Shown piece after piece: positions 5,669 through 12,565 of a stretch of 12,565 nt of DNA. The notes beneath the pieces were generated by a model. That model saw only the letters and a list, made by a program, of their open reading frames with translations, was not told where the DNA came from and ran no database searches. The number at the start of each line of letters is the position of its first letter. Position 1 is the stretch's first letter. The stretch spans positions 1-12,565 of the forward strand of contig DBEB01000038.1 of the NCBI GenBank assembly GCA_002293855.1, read 5' to 3'. The DNA comes from Candidatus Falkowbacteria bacterium UBA917 (GTDB taxonomy: Bacteria > Patescibacteriota > Patescibacteriia > Patescibacteriales > Patescibacteriaceae). Made by a program: the position numbers and the translations under genes.

Positions 5669-5968
5669 ATGCCTTTAATTTTTGCTCCGCCTCCAGGGTT
5701 ATCTGTTATGGAAGAATTGCGTCACAGAATAATTTCAACTATTTGCGCTTTTCTAAACATATCATCAGCAGACAGTCAGAATAAACAACTAGGAAGAGTT
5801 CTGCGAACAAAAAAGCGTTGTCAGGAAATGATTGACTACCTTAACGCTAGGGGCATTCACAACCCAGTCTGTCCTAACAGCAGAAGATCTATAACAAATG
5901 ATGAGCTTTGGAGTTTTATATACGGAATATCTATCAAAGACACTCCAAAGTTCTTTCTCCTCCATTAA
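5669..5968 (+). CDS. Uncharacterised 99-residue protein
   Basis: I do not recognise this protein. It begins with a short Pro-rich hydrophobic stretch (LIFAPPPG, residues 3-10), followed by a probable amphipathic helix (14-32), a basic segment with RTKKR (46-50) and a helix reading MIDYLNARG. SITNDELWSFIYGI (74-87) looks like a final helix. There are three cysteines (26, 51, 69) but no paired motif, no clear signal peptide and no membrane span. Evidence that it is real comes from its setting: a near-consensus promoter, an AGGAG ribosome site and a strong terminator frame this one ORF. It is divergent from pilB and shares its control region, so a link to pili or to pilB regulation is possible but unproven. 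Confidence 0.7.
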   Translation: MPLIFAPPPGLSVMEELRHRIISTICAFLNISSADSQNKQLGRVLRTKKRCQEMIDYLNARGIHNPVCPNSRRSITNDELWSFIYGISIKDTPKFFLLH

Positions 5969-5991
5969 CTAACTATCCCAGAACTCCATCA

Positions 5992-6019
5992 CCCCAGACC
6001 ACAAGTCTGGGGCTTTTTT
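5992..6019 (+). terminator. Rho-independent terminator after the 99-residue gene
   Basis: CCCCAGAC (5992-5999) pairs with GTCTGGGG (6005-6012) around CACAA, followed by C and six T. It also insulates ftsK, which starts 30 bp downstream. Confidence 0.9.
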
Positions 6020-6049
6020 ATATACAGCCACTATGATATTATATCGGAT

Positions 6050-8758
6050 ATGGCTAAAAAATCTAAAGATAATCCTCTCGACTACATTACCATGCCTGAT
6101 TTGGATATGGATCCAGAAATCAAAAAAAATATCTGGGCTCTAGTTATTCTAGCTCTGGCTATCGTTAGTGCTCTCGGCCTCTTTGGTAATGGCGGTGCTG
6201 TTGGTGTTTATGCTGAACAAGGCTTAACTTGGCTTTTTGGTTGGGGTCGTTGGCTTTTGCCAGTGATTCTGCTCGCTTGGTCGGGTTTTATTTTTTTTCA
6301 AGAAAAACTGGAGATCAAGGCCCTACACTATATCGGCCTACTTTTATTATTCATTTCGGCGCTCAGTCTCTCACAATTAGTAGTCGACGCCTCTGACTGG
6401 CAATACGTCCTCAGTCGTGGTCAGGGTGGCGGTCATCTCGGTTACTGGCTCGGTGGTCTAATGGTCACAGGCTTTGGTTTGGTGGCTGCCTATATCATCA
6501 GCTTCTTCATCGGGCTTGTCGCACTGATGTTTATTTTTAATACTACTTTATTTACCATTTTCCATCACGGTTCTCGTCCTTTCCGTTTTGCTTTGCGTCC
6601 AGTTAAGAATGCTATCTTGGGTAAAAAACCAAATCAAAAAGAAGCAAGCAAAGAAGATGAAGACGAAGAAGAATCAGAAGATGACGAAAACGAAGATGAG
6701 TCAGAAGATGAAGACAAGGACGAAGAAGAATCTGAAGACGAGTCTGACGAGGAGGAGAATGACGAAGCTGACGATAGTGATGATGATGATCAGCACAAGC
6801 GTGAAGTCAAATTAGAAGTACGAGAAATGTCTCTAGCTCAGCCAGCTATTGATGAAGCAGTTAATATCTGGACTCCTAGTGGACTAGATATCAAGCTTCC
6901 GATCGCTCTGCTTGAAAGCCGTATCGGCAAGCCTAAGAGTGGTGATATCAAAGAATACAGTCAAAAAATTCAAAACACTCTTTCTACCTTTGGCATCAAA
7001 GTCGAAATGAGCGATGTTAGTGTCGGTCCAACTGTCACTCAGTATTCGCTCCGTCCAGCTGATGGCGTTAAGCTTTCCAAGATTACCAATCTCCAAAACA
7101 ATCTCTCCATGGAGCTCGCTGCCCACCCTCTACGTATCGAAGCTCCAATCCCAGGCAAACCTCTGGTCGGTATCGAAGTGCCAAACAAAGTCATTGCCAC
7201 CGTTGGCCTGCGTGAGATTATTGAAAGTGAACAATTCAAATCCAAGGGCAACAAATTAACCTTCGCTCTCGGTAAAGACGTGGCTAACAAACCTTGGGTC
7301 GCCACCATTGATACTATGCCCCACTTGCTGGTCGCCGGTCAGACCGGTAGTGGTAAGTCGGTCATGGTTAATTCCATCATTGTCAGCTTGCTCTATCACA
7401 ATAATCCAGATGACTTACGACTCATCATGGTTGATCCAAAACGTGTCGAATTAACTCAGTATAATGACATTCCTCATTTGCTCACTCCAGTCATCACTGA
7501 TGCCTCCAAGACCGTCAACGCTATCCGCTGGACTATCAATGAAATGGATCGTCGTCTCAGGCTCCTAGAAAAACAAGGTAAAAAAGACATTATCAGTTTC
7601 AATGCCGTCGCCAAACAAAAATTACCTTATATCGTCTTTATTATTGACGAGCTGGCTGACCTCATGATGCTAGCCGGCAAAGAGGTTGAGCCGGGTATCG
7701 TCCGTATCGCTCAGATGGCTCGCGCTGTTGGTATTCACTTGATCCTCGCTACCCAGCGCCCAAGCGTCAATGTCATTACCGGTCTGATCAAAGCTAATAT
7801 GCCAGCTCGTATTGCTTTTGCGGTCGCAAGTGGCATCGACTCTCGTACTATTTTGGACACGCCGGGCGCCGAAAAACTCATCGGCAAAGGCGACATGCTC
7901 TTTAGCAGTGCTAGCATGCCAACGCCGAAACGTATCCAAGGTTCATTTATCAGTGAAAAAGAAATCAAAAAGATTGTCAGTGAGATCAAGCGTCAAAGTG
8001 GTGAACCGCTTTATGTCGATGGTATTATTGAGAAGCAAAAAGTCAGTGGCAGTTTTGCTATGGGTATGACTGGTGGCTCTGGCTCCGATGATGCTGATGA
8101 CAAATTGGACGAGGCTCGCGAAGTCATTGTCACTAGCGGTAAGGCTAGCGCCACTATGCTCCAACGTCATCTCGGTGTCGGCTATGCTCGCGCTGCCAAG
8201 ATCCTCGATATCCTCGAAGAGCAAGGCGTGATTGGCCCTAGCCAAGGTTCCAAGCCTCGTGAAGTCTTGATTACCAAAGAGCAATTACAATCCGGTATGG
8301 CTATGTCGGCTATGCCACTGCATAAGCCAAGTGAGTCCGTTGCTCCTGAAGAGTATCTAGATCAAGTCGATGAAGCTGACGAGGATGATGAGGAAGATTC
8401 TGAGTCTGATGAAGAAGATGATAGTGACGAAGCCGATCAAGATGACGATAATAGTGATGAAAATGAGGATGATGCTGAAGAGGATGAAACTGACGAAGGC
8501 GACAATGAAGATAATGACGATAATGACGAAGAAGAATCTGAAGACGAGTCTGACGAGGAGGAGAATGACGAAGAAGAGGAGCTAGAAAAACCAGTCAAAG
8601 CTCCCAAAGCCAAGGGTGCTAAAAAGCAAATCACTTCCTTTGAAGATTTAGTAGAAGCCGACGAAGATCTTGCTGATCAAGAACCAGAGTTTGTCGCTCG
8701 TCCAGCCAAGTCTAATAAAAAGGCTAGCACTGATTTTGATCGCTTTTTCTCTCGCTAA
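6050..8758 (+). CDS. ftsK: DNA translocase FtsK with two acidic segments
   Basis: The 902-residue protein has an N-terminal membrane domain with about four spans (near 28-46, 59-83, 91-111 and 131-165). A very acidic linker (201-247) follows, then the alpha/beta motor with Walker A GQTGSGKS (430-437) and Walker B IVFIIDELAD (528-537), and a winged-helix gamma domain (about 683-742; KASATMLQRHLGVGYARAAKILD). FtsK anchors at the division septum and pumps chromosomal DNA, and gamma reads polar DNA motifs. Here gamma is not C-terminal. A second acidic low-complexity stretch (771-845) and a basic tail follow. The two acidic stretches share a 49-nt exact DNA repeat. ATG 6050 has no Shine-Dalgarno. 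A TATGAT at 6032-6037 could start transcription only a few bases upstream, but has no -35. The small gene at 8783 probably shares its transcript. Confidence 0.95.
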   Translation: MAKKSKDNPLDYITMPDLDMDPEIKKNIWALVILALAIVSALGLFGNGGAVGVYAEQGLTWLFGWGRWLLPVILLAWSGFIFFQEKLEIKALHYIGLLLLFISALSLSQLVVDASDWQYVLSRGQGGGHLGYWLGGLMVTGFGLVAAYIISFFIGLVALMFIFNTTLFTIFHHGSRPFRFALRPVKNAILGKKPNQKEASKEDEDEEESEDDENEDESEDEDKDEEESEDESDEEENDEADDSDDDDQHKREVKLEVREMSLAQPAIDEAVNIWTPSGLDIKLPIALLESRIGKPKSGDIKEYSQKIQNTLSTFGIKVEMSDVSVGPTVTQYSLRPADGVKLSKITNLQNNLSMELAAHPLRIEAPIPGKPLVGIEVPNKVIATVGLREIIESEQFKSKGNKLTFALGKDVANKPWVATIDTMPHLLVAGQTGSGKSVMVNSIIVSLLYHNNPDDLRLIMVDPKRVELTQYNDIPHLLTPVITDASKTVNAIRWTINEMDRRLRLLEKQGKKDIISFNAVAKQKLPYIVFIIDELADLMMLAGKEVEPGIVRIAQMARAVGIHLILATQRPSVNVITGLIKANMPARIAFAVASGIDSRTILDTPGAEKLIGKGDMLFSSASMPTPKRIQGSFISEKEIKKIVSEIKRQSGEPLYVDGIIEKQKVSGSFAMGMTGGSGSDDADDKLDEAREVIVTSGKASATMLQRHLGVGYARAAKILDILEEQGVIGPSQGSKPREVLITKEQLQSGMAMSAMPLHKPSESVAPEEYLDQVDEADEDDEEDSESDEEDDSDEADQDDDNSDENEDDAEEDETDEGDNEDNDDNDEEESEDESDEEENDEEEELEKPVKAPKAKGAKKQITSFEDLVEADEDLADQEPEFVARPAKSNKKASTDFDRFFSR
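6719..6767 (+). repeat. 49-nt exact direct repeat in ftsK, copy 1
   Basis: It is identical to 8525-8573, with flanking bases that differ on both sides. It encodes DEEESEDESDEEENDE, in the linker acidic segment, in the same frame as copy 2. The copies are 1806 bp apart, a multiple of three. Confidence 0.95.
8525..8573 (+). repeat. 49-nt exact direct repeat in ftsK, copy 2
   Basis: This is the second copy of the 6719-6767 sequence, in the C-terminal acidic segment. Recombination between the copies would remove the motor and gamma domains in frame. Confidence 0.95.
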
Positions 8759-8782
8759 TAAAATTAATAATTAACAATTTTT

Positions 8783-8998
8783 ATGAAAAACATTTTCAAA
8801 GAGTTAGAAGTCAAACTTAATCATCTAGTCTGGGCACTAGTCTTCTACGGAGTAGTCTTTATGACTTTGGCGGTCTTTGTGACCTTTAGTGAATACTTGC
8901 TCAAGGTCATGGTTGGCCTCTCTCTACTATTGATTGCCTATACGCTCTTCTACTTTGCCTACAAGCTCTGGAGTATCAAAAAAATTGTCAGCAAGTAA
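8783..8998 (+). CDS. Small two-helix membrane protein
   Basis: The protein has 71 residues. A short amphipathic N-terminus (MKNIFKELEVKLNH) is followed by two hydrophobic spans, about residues 15-36 and 39-62, and a basic tail (KLWSIKKIVSK). Two spans with lysines at both ends suggest a hairpin with both termini in the cytoplasm. I recognise no family. The gene begins 24 bp after the ftsK stop with no promoter or terminator between, and a strong terminator follows, so it is probably the last gene of an ftsK operon. A role with the divisome or FtsK is inference from position only. It could also be an unrelated small membrane protein. No Shine-Dalgarno is seen before the ATG. Confidence 0.7.
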   Translation: MKNIFKELEVKLNHLVWALVFYGVVFMTLAVFVTFSEYLLKVMVGLSLLLIAYTLFYFAYKLWSIKKIVSK

Positions 8999-9026
8999 AA
9001 GGCTGACATCTAAAATGGAATGCGAA

Positions 9027-9054
9027 ACAAGCCGGAATAATCCGGCTTGTTTTT
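9027..9054 (+). terminator. Strong Rho-independent terminator of the ftsK unit
   Basis: ACAAGCCGGA (9027-9036) and TCCGGCTTGT (9041-9050) form a perfect 10-bp stem with an ATAA loop, followed by TTTT. Confidence 0.9.
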
Positions 9055-9068
9055 ATGCTGCCAGTTTT

Positions 9069-9208
9069 TGTCATCTCGACCATGAGCTAAAGCGAATGGG
9101 AGAGATCCCTTAAACGCCAAGTCTTCAAATCAGTTTAAGTTAATCACCTAACAAGAGCATTAAACTTTAAGCGATTTCTCTCTACACTTCGTTCCGTTCG
9201 AAATGACA
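9069..9208. mobile_element. Inverted-repeat element, MITE-like, in the ftsK-ftsH gap
   Basis: The gene-free gap 8999-9353 holds this element after the terminator. The left arm (9069-9114) starts TGTCATCTCGAC and ends GATCCCTTAAA. The right arm read backwards (9208-9166) starts TGTCATTTCGAAC and ends AATCGCTTAAA. The arms pair imperfectly over about 45 bp around a 51-bp AT-rich centre with no ORF. From memory, the TGTCATTTCGA...GAGAAATC type resembles short repeats scattered in many bacterial genomes. I see no clear target-site duplication. From 9209 to 9353 the DNA is AT-rich leader for ftsH with no obvious further gene. Confidence 0.55.
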
Positions 9209-9353
9209 CAGAGCTATAAAAGATGGCTGACTGAAGCTTAGAGCGCTCCTTGAAGCTATTACCAAGGCTTAGCTAAAAAAATATTTAAAATATCAAGATT
9301 CTTGCTAATTTCCCACTTCTCTAGTAAGCTATGCACATATAAATTGCAAAAAT

Positions 9354-11165
9354 ATGAAAAAAATCAGTAAACAGGTCCTAATCTTTGTAGTCTTTTTTAT
9401 CCTCATCGGCTTACTTTTTAGTTTTGCTAGTGGCGCCGGTAAAAAGGTCGAAGATATTAGTTTGGAAAAATTAGTCACTCAAATCACTAACAACGAAGTG
9501 GCTAGCATCGAGGTTAATAAAGAAATTTTAAGTATCAAGCTCAAAAACGGTGCCGAACAAAAAAGTCGCAAAGAGCCAAGTGAGTCTCTAACTGAGTTGC
9601 TTAACAACTTTGGTGTCACTCCTGACAAGATGACCGCCGTTAAAATTGATATCAAAGCTCCTAGCGAAGGCGAATTATTTTTGCTAAACATTCTACCTTT
9701 TGTCCTACCTATCATTATCATCGCTGCGTTGATCTGGTTTATGATGCGCGGAGTACAAGGTGCCAATAACAAGGCCATGATGTTTGGCCAAACTCAGGCT
9801 CGTGATGTGAACAAAGAAGATAAGGTTAAAACTAAGTTTGCTGATGTAGCGGGCGCGAGTGAAGCCAAACAGGAGTTAACCGAAATCGTTGAGTTTCTAC
9901 GTGACCCCAAGAAGTTTACCGATCTCGGCGCTCGTATTCCTAGCGGCGTCTTACTGCTTGGTCGTCCGGGTCTTGGTAAGACCCTGCTCGCTCGAGCTGT
10001 CGCTGGTGAAGCTGAAGTGCCTTTTTATAGCATCAGTGGTAGCGAGTTCGTGGAAATGTTTGTTGGTGTTGGTGCTTCTCGTGTCCGTGACCTCTTTAAG
10101 AAAGCTAAAAAGAATGCTCCTTGTATTATCTTCATCGATGAAATTGACGCCGTTGGCCGTCGACGCGGCTCTGGTATGGGCGGCTCCCATGATGAGCGAG
10201 AGCAGACTCTCAATCAAATCCTCGTTGAGATGGACGGCTTCGAAGTTAATTCTGGTATCATCGTTATCGCTGCTACTAACCGCCCTGATGTCCTCGATCC
10301 TGCGCTACTGCGTCCTGGTCGTTTTGATCGTCAAGTTTTCTTGGAAGCTCCCGACCTCGCTAGTCGTGAAGCGATTCTCAAACTCCACGCTGCTAGCAAG
10401 CCTCTAGCACCGGAAGTAAGTCTGCATCAAGTTGCCAAGCGTACACCAGGTTTTTCTGGCGCTGACCTTGCCAATGTCTTAAATGAAGCGGCGATCTTAA
10501 CTGCTCGTCTCAATCACTCAGCGATCACTATGGCCGAGCTCTTTGAAGCGATTGAGAAGGTGATGATGGGTCCTGAGAAAAAATCTCGCATCATCACTGA
10601 CGAGGAGAAAAAAATTATTGCCTATCACGAAGCTGGCCATGCCATCATTGCCAATTTCCTCCCTGGCGCCGATCCGGTTCATAAAGTGACTATCATCGGT
10701 CGCGGTCAAGCTGGCGGTTATACTCTCAAATTACCCACCGAAGATCGTCATCTCCATCCCAAGAGTTATTTCCTCGACGAGATCAGTGTCTTGCTCGGTG
10801 GTTATCTAGCTGAACAACTCGTCTTTGGTGAAGTGACGACTGGTGCTAGTTCTGATTTACGTCGTGCTACTGACATTGCTCGCCGTCTGGTCACTGACTA
10901 CGGTATGAGTCCTGATCTAGGACTACGGAGCTTTGGTGATAAAGAAGAATTAATCTTTATGGGTCATGCTGCTCACGACCGTGATTATAGTGAGAGTACT
11001 GCGGAGAGGATTGACGCTGCCATGATCGGCTTTATCAATCTCTCTAGGGCTAAGGCCGAGGAGCTACTGGCTACTCATCGCCATAAGCTGGATCTACTAG
11101 CCAAAGTCCTCTTAGAAAAAGAAACTATTGATAAGCCGGAGTTTGACCAATTAATGAAGGCTTAA
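9354..11165 (+). CDS. ftsH: ATP-dependent zinc metalloprotease FtsH
   Basis: At 603 residues this is a normal length. It has two membrane spans (about 7-26 and 109-131) flanking a small extracytoplasmic domain, then an AAA+ domain and an M41 peptidase domain. The pore loop is F236-V-G, Walker B is IIFIDE (258-263), and the second region of homology carries arginines 320 and 323. The zinc site is HEAGH (425-429) with D501 in SSDLRRA as likely third ligand. The enzyme is a membrane-anchored hexamer that extracts and degrades membrane and unstable proteins. Walker A is oddly GRPGLGKT (203-210), where the family nearly always has GPPGTGKT; the Gly, Lys and final Thr remain. No Shine-Dalgarno precedes ATG 9354. 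A TATAAA at 9338-9343 lies close upstream without a -35. Confidence 0.96.
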   Translation: MKKISKQVLIFVVFFILIGLLFSFASGAGKKVEDISLEKLVTQITNNEVASIEVNKEILSIKLKNGAEQKSRKEPSESLTELLNNFGVTPDKMTAVKIDIKAPSEGELFLLNILPFVLPIIIIAALIWFMMRGVQGANNKAMMFGQTQARDVNKEDKVKTKFADVAGASEAKQELTEIVEFLRDPKKFTDLGARIPSGVLLLGRPGLGKTLLARAVAGEAEVPFYSISGSEFVEMFVGVGASRVRDLFKKAKKNAPCIIFIDEIDAVGRRRGSGMGGSHDEREQTLNQILVEMDGFEVNSGIIVIAATNRPDVLDPALLRPGRFDRQVFLEAPDLASREAILKLHAASKPLAPEVSLHQVAKRTPGFSGADLANVLNEAAILTARLNHSAITMAELFEAIEKVMMGPEKKSRIITDEEKKIIAYHEAGHAIIANFLPGADPVHKVTIIGRGQAGGYTLKLPTEDRHLHPKSYFLDEISVLLGGYLAEQLVFGEVTTGASSDLRRATDIARRLVTDYGMSPDLGLRSFGDKEELIFMGHAAHDRDYSESTAERIDAAMIGFINLSRAKAEELLATHRHKLDLLAKVLLEKETIDKPEFDQLMKA

Positions 11166-11171
11166 AGCTAC

Positions 11172-11208
11172 AAAAAAAAGACGACTCGTGACGAGTCGTC
11201 TTTTTTTT
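11172..11208. terminator. Bidirectional terminator between ftsH and the PBP gene
   Basis: GACGACTC (11180-11187) and GAGTCGTC (11193-11200) form an 8-bp stem with a GTGAC loop. Eight A precede and eight T follow, so it works on both strands and serves the two convergent genes. Confidence 0.92.
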
Positions 11209-11212
11209 ACTT

Positions 11213-12565
11213 TTATTTATAATCCAATTTAATCGGCTCAGTTTCTTTTTTGTTGCCTTGCCAGTCATAGGCTTCGGCCCAGAATTGGTAGGTGCCGGGG
11301 ATTAGATCAGCGCTGCTACTGAGCCAAGTGCTGACACTTTGATTTCTGACTAATCGTTTCTTATCAATCAGCTTAGTTTCACCACTTGGGCTTTTGTAGA
11401 AAAAACTTAGATCAGCGACCGCTTCAGCATTGAAAATGCTAACAGCTAGTTCCAGCGGAAAGCTAGATGAACTTATTTTGGTATCAGTTGCCGGACTTAA
11501 CCAACTCAGGCCATAGTCGAGTCCGCTGACTGCACCAGCCACTGCTAAACTAATATTAAAGCTTTGCTCAGAGCAGTTATCTACATCATCACAGAGGCGA
11601 ATCTTTAACTGATAATTACCGCTAGGTAGGACATTGATAGCTCGGTTCAGGCCAAAGGGATAACTAAAGTTACTAGCAAAGAGGCGATCGTTGAAATAAT
11701 ATTCACTACGATTAATACCGCGCGGTGCGGTCGCTTGAATGCTAATATTTGGCATAGCTTGAGTCAAAGTATCACCATCAGCTAAGCCAAAGACAGTAAA
11801 GACCGGACGATTTTCTAGTCGGTGTAAGTTATCAGTTTCAGTTGGGGGAGTTTCGATTGAGAAGCTTGGATCTTCTTTTTGTTTTTTTTCAATCCAAGTT
11901 TTGACGCCTTGTTCCCAGAGATCAAATTGGGGGTCACTAGCTGGATTAGCTGGTGCCTCACCATTTGGATCATCTTTATCAATGTAATAAAGCAGGTCAT
12001 GACCAACAAAGAAAGATTTTTCTATGATAAATTCGGCAGGAGTTAGATCTGAAGCTAGTAAGCCAGATGATTTATCAATCTTGACTTTGTTTTCAGCAAA
12101 ACCTTGGCCGAGGATAATTGGCTTGGTGTTTTCGGGAATGCTGTAATTAGTAAAGCTTTCTACTGGCGAGTCGGCAAGAGCTTGACGCATATAGTCACGC
12201 CAAATCGGAGCGGCGACTTGTGAGCCATCAGCACCAACTTTCATTTTGCTATTATCATTATTACCAGTCCAGACGCCAGTCACTAGGCTCGGTGTATAAC
12301 CAATCGTCCAAGCATCACGATAGTCATTAGTCGTGCCGGTTTTAGCGGCCGCTGGCCTATCACCTAGATTAAGATAATTACTAGCTCCAAAGACATAGGA
12401 GCGAGCAGCATTGTCAGACAAAATGCTACTAGTCATACGAGCGATATTGGCCGGAAACACTTCAGTGATCTTGGCTTCTTTGAACTCTTCTAGTACTTCG
12501 CCTTTGTTATCTTCAATCTTCAGGACAAAGTTTAGTTCCGGCAAACGACCTTCTTGAGCAAAGGC
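11213..12565 (-). CDS. Class A penicillin-binding protein, C-terminal part (5' end outside window)
   Basis: The frame is open to the window edge, so about 450 C-terminal residues are visible; the apparent TTG start at 12544 is internal. The segment around PAAAKTGTTNDYRDAW carries the KTG motif of the transpeptidase active site, followed by TGVWTGNND, which is typical of PBP1A-type bifunctional enzymes. The catalytic SxxK, the SxN motif and any glycosyltransferase domain would lie upstream. After the transpeptidase domain comes a charged linker (about 215-250 of the visible part) and two probable Ig-like beta-sandwich domains (about 255-340 and 345-450), the first with a Cys pair in LCDDVDNC. 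These would lie outside the membrane and could bind wall or protein partners. The enzyme cross-links peptidoglycan. It converges with ftsH. Confidence 0.88.
   Translation of the reverse strand, partial: AFAQEGRLPELNFVLKIEDNKGEVLEEFKEAKITEVFPANIARMTSSILSDNAARSYVFGASNYLNLGDRPAAAKTGTTNDYRDAWTIGYTPSLVTGVWTGNNDNSKMKVGADGSQVAAPIWRDYMRQALADSPVESFTNYSIPENTKPIILGQGFAENKVKIDKSSGLLASDLTPAEFIIEKSFFVGHDLLYYIDKDDPNGEAPANPASDPQFDLWEQGVKTWIEKKQKEDPSFSIETPPTETDNLHRLENRPVFTVFGLADGDTLTQAMPNISIQATAPRGINRSEYYFNDRLFASNFSYPFGLNRAINVLPSGNYQLKIRLCDDVDNCSEQSFNISLAVAGAVSGLDYGLSWLSPATDTKISSSSFPLELAVSIFNAEAVADLSFFYKSPSGETKLIDKKRLVRNQSVSTWLSSSADLIPGTYQFWAEAYDWQGNKKETEPIKLDYK

Noticed and set aside
7943..8284. 113-codon minus-strand ORF inside ftsK
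   Set aside because: It is antisense to the conserved end of the motor and the gamma domain, with no promoter or ribosome site.
8437..8634. Serine-rich minus-strand ORF
   Set aside because: It is the antisense reading of the GA-rich acidic segment of ftsK. Ser codons arise from complementing Asp/Glu codons.
9209..9353. tRNA or other structured RNA gene before ftsH
   Set aside because: No cloverleaf, acceptor end or stable GC stem could be found in this AT-rich stretch.
9889..10407. 172-codon plus-strand ORF within ftsH
   Set aside because: It is an alternative frame wholly inside the well-supported AAA+ domain of ftsH, with no start signals and no protein-like motif.
12542..12544. TTG 12544 as the start of the PBP gene
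   Set aside because: The frame stays open to the window edge, and the family needs a large N-terminal part, so the gene is cut by the boundary and does not start here.

Overview
The window looks like a chromosomal segment of a Candidate Phyla Radiation (Patescibacteria) bacterium. This is inferred from gene style, not from a marker gene. The signs are a double-length PilB-type ATPase, a DksA/TraR-like zinc-finger protein of reduced size, small beta-carbonic-anhydrase-like proteins, and FtsK, FtsH and a class A penicillin-binding protein (PBP) on moderately AT-rich DNA. All eleven visible genes end in TAA, and nothing suggests a recoded stop.

Layout. Bases 1-176 hold the 3' end of a probable F1 ATP synthase epsilon gene. 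Two related beta-carbonic-anhydrase-like genes follow (181-630 and 700-1212). The second has its own promoter and terminator. Next comes a separately transcribed DksA/TraR-like gene (1354-1767), which ends at a terminator shared with a convergent YfcE-type phosphoesterase (2295-1807, minus). A chain of GC-rich hairpins (about 2327-2472) separates the phosphoesterase from a 1005-residue pilB gene (5530-2513, minus) that encodes two complete secretion-ATPase modules in one chain. A compact divergent promoter region (5546-5622) drives pilB leftward and an unrecognised 99-residue gene (5669-5968) rightward. An 18-bp perfect palindrome covers the pilB -10 box.

The right half is mostly cell-envelope housekeeping. 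It holds ftsK (6050-8758), which has two very acidic low-complexity segments, and a small two-helix membrane protein (8783-8998) ahead of a strong terminator. The 355-base gap at 8999-9353 contains an inverted-repeat element resembling a short non-autonomous mobile element. Then come ftsH (9354-11165), with an unusual Walker A sequence, and the C-terminal part of a class A PBP (12565-11213, minus) with Ig-like domains, cut by the window edge. ftsH and the PBP gene converge on one bidirectional terminator.

The genes do not form a single pathway. PilB powers a type IV pilus, FtsK handles chromosome translocation at division, FtsH does membrane-protein quality control, and the PBP builds wall. 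The most distinctive features are the double-headed PilB with its palindrome-covered promoter, the strongly expressed-looking orphan next to it, and a split in initiation signals. Three small accessory genes have clear Shine-Dalgarno sequences and 40-70 nt leaders, while the housekeeping genes have no visible Shine-Dalgarno at all.
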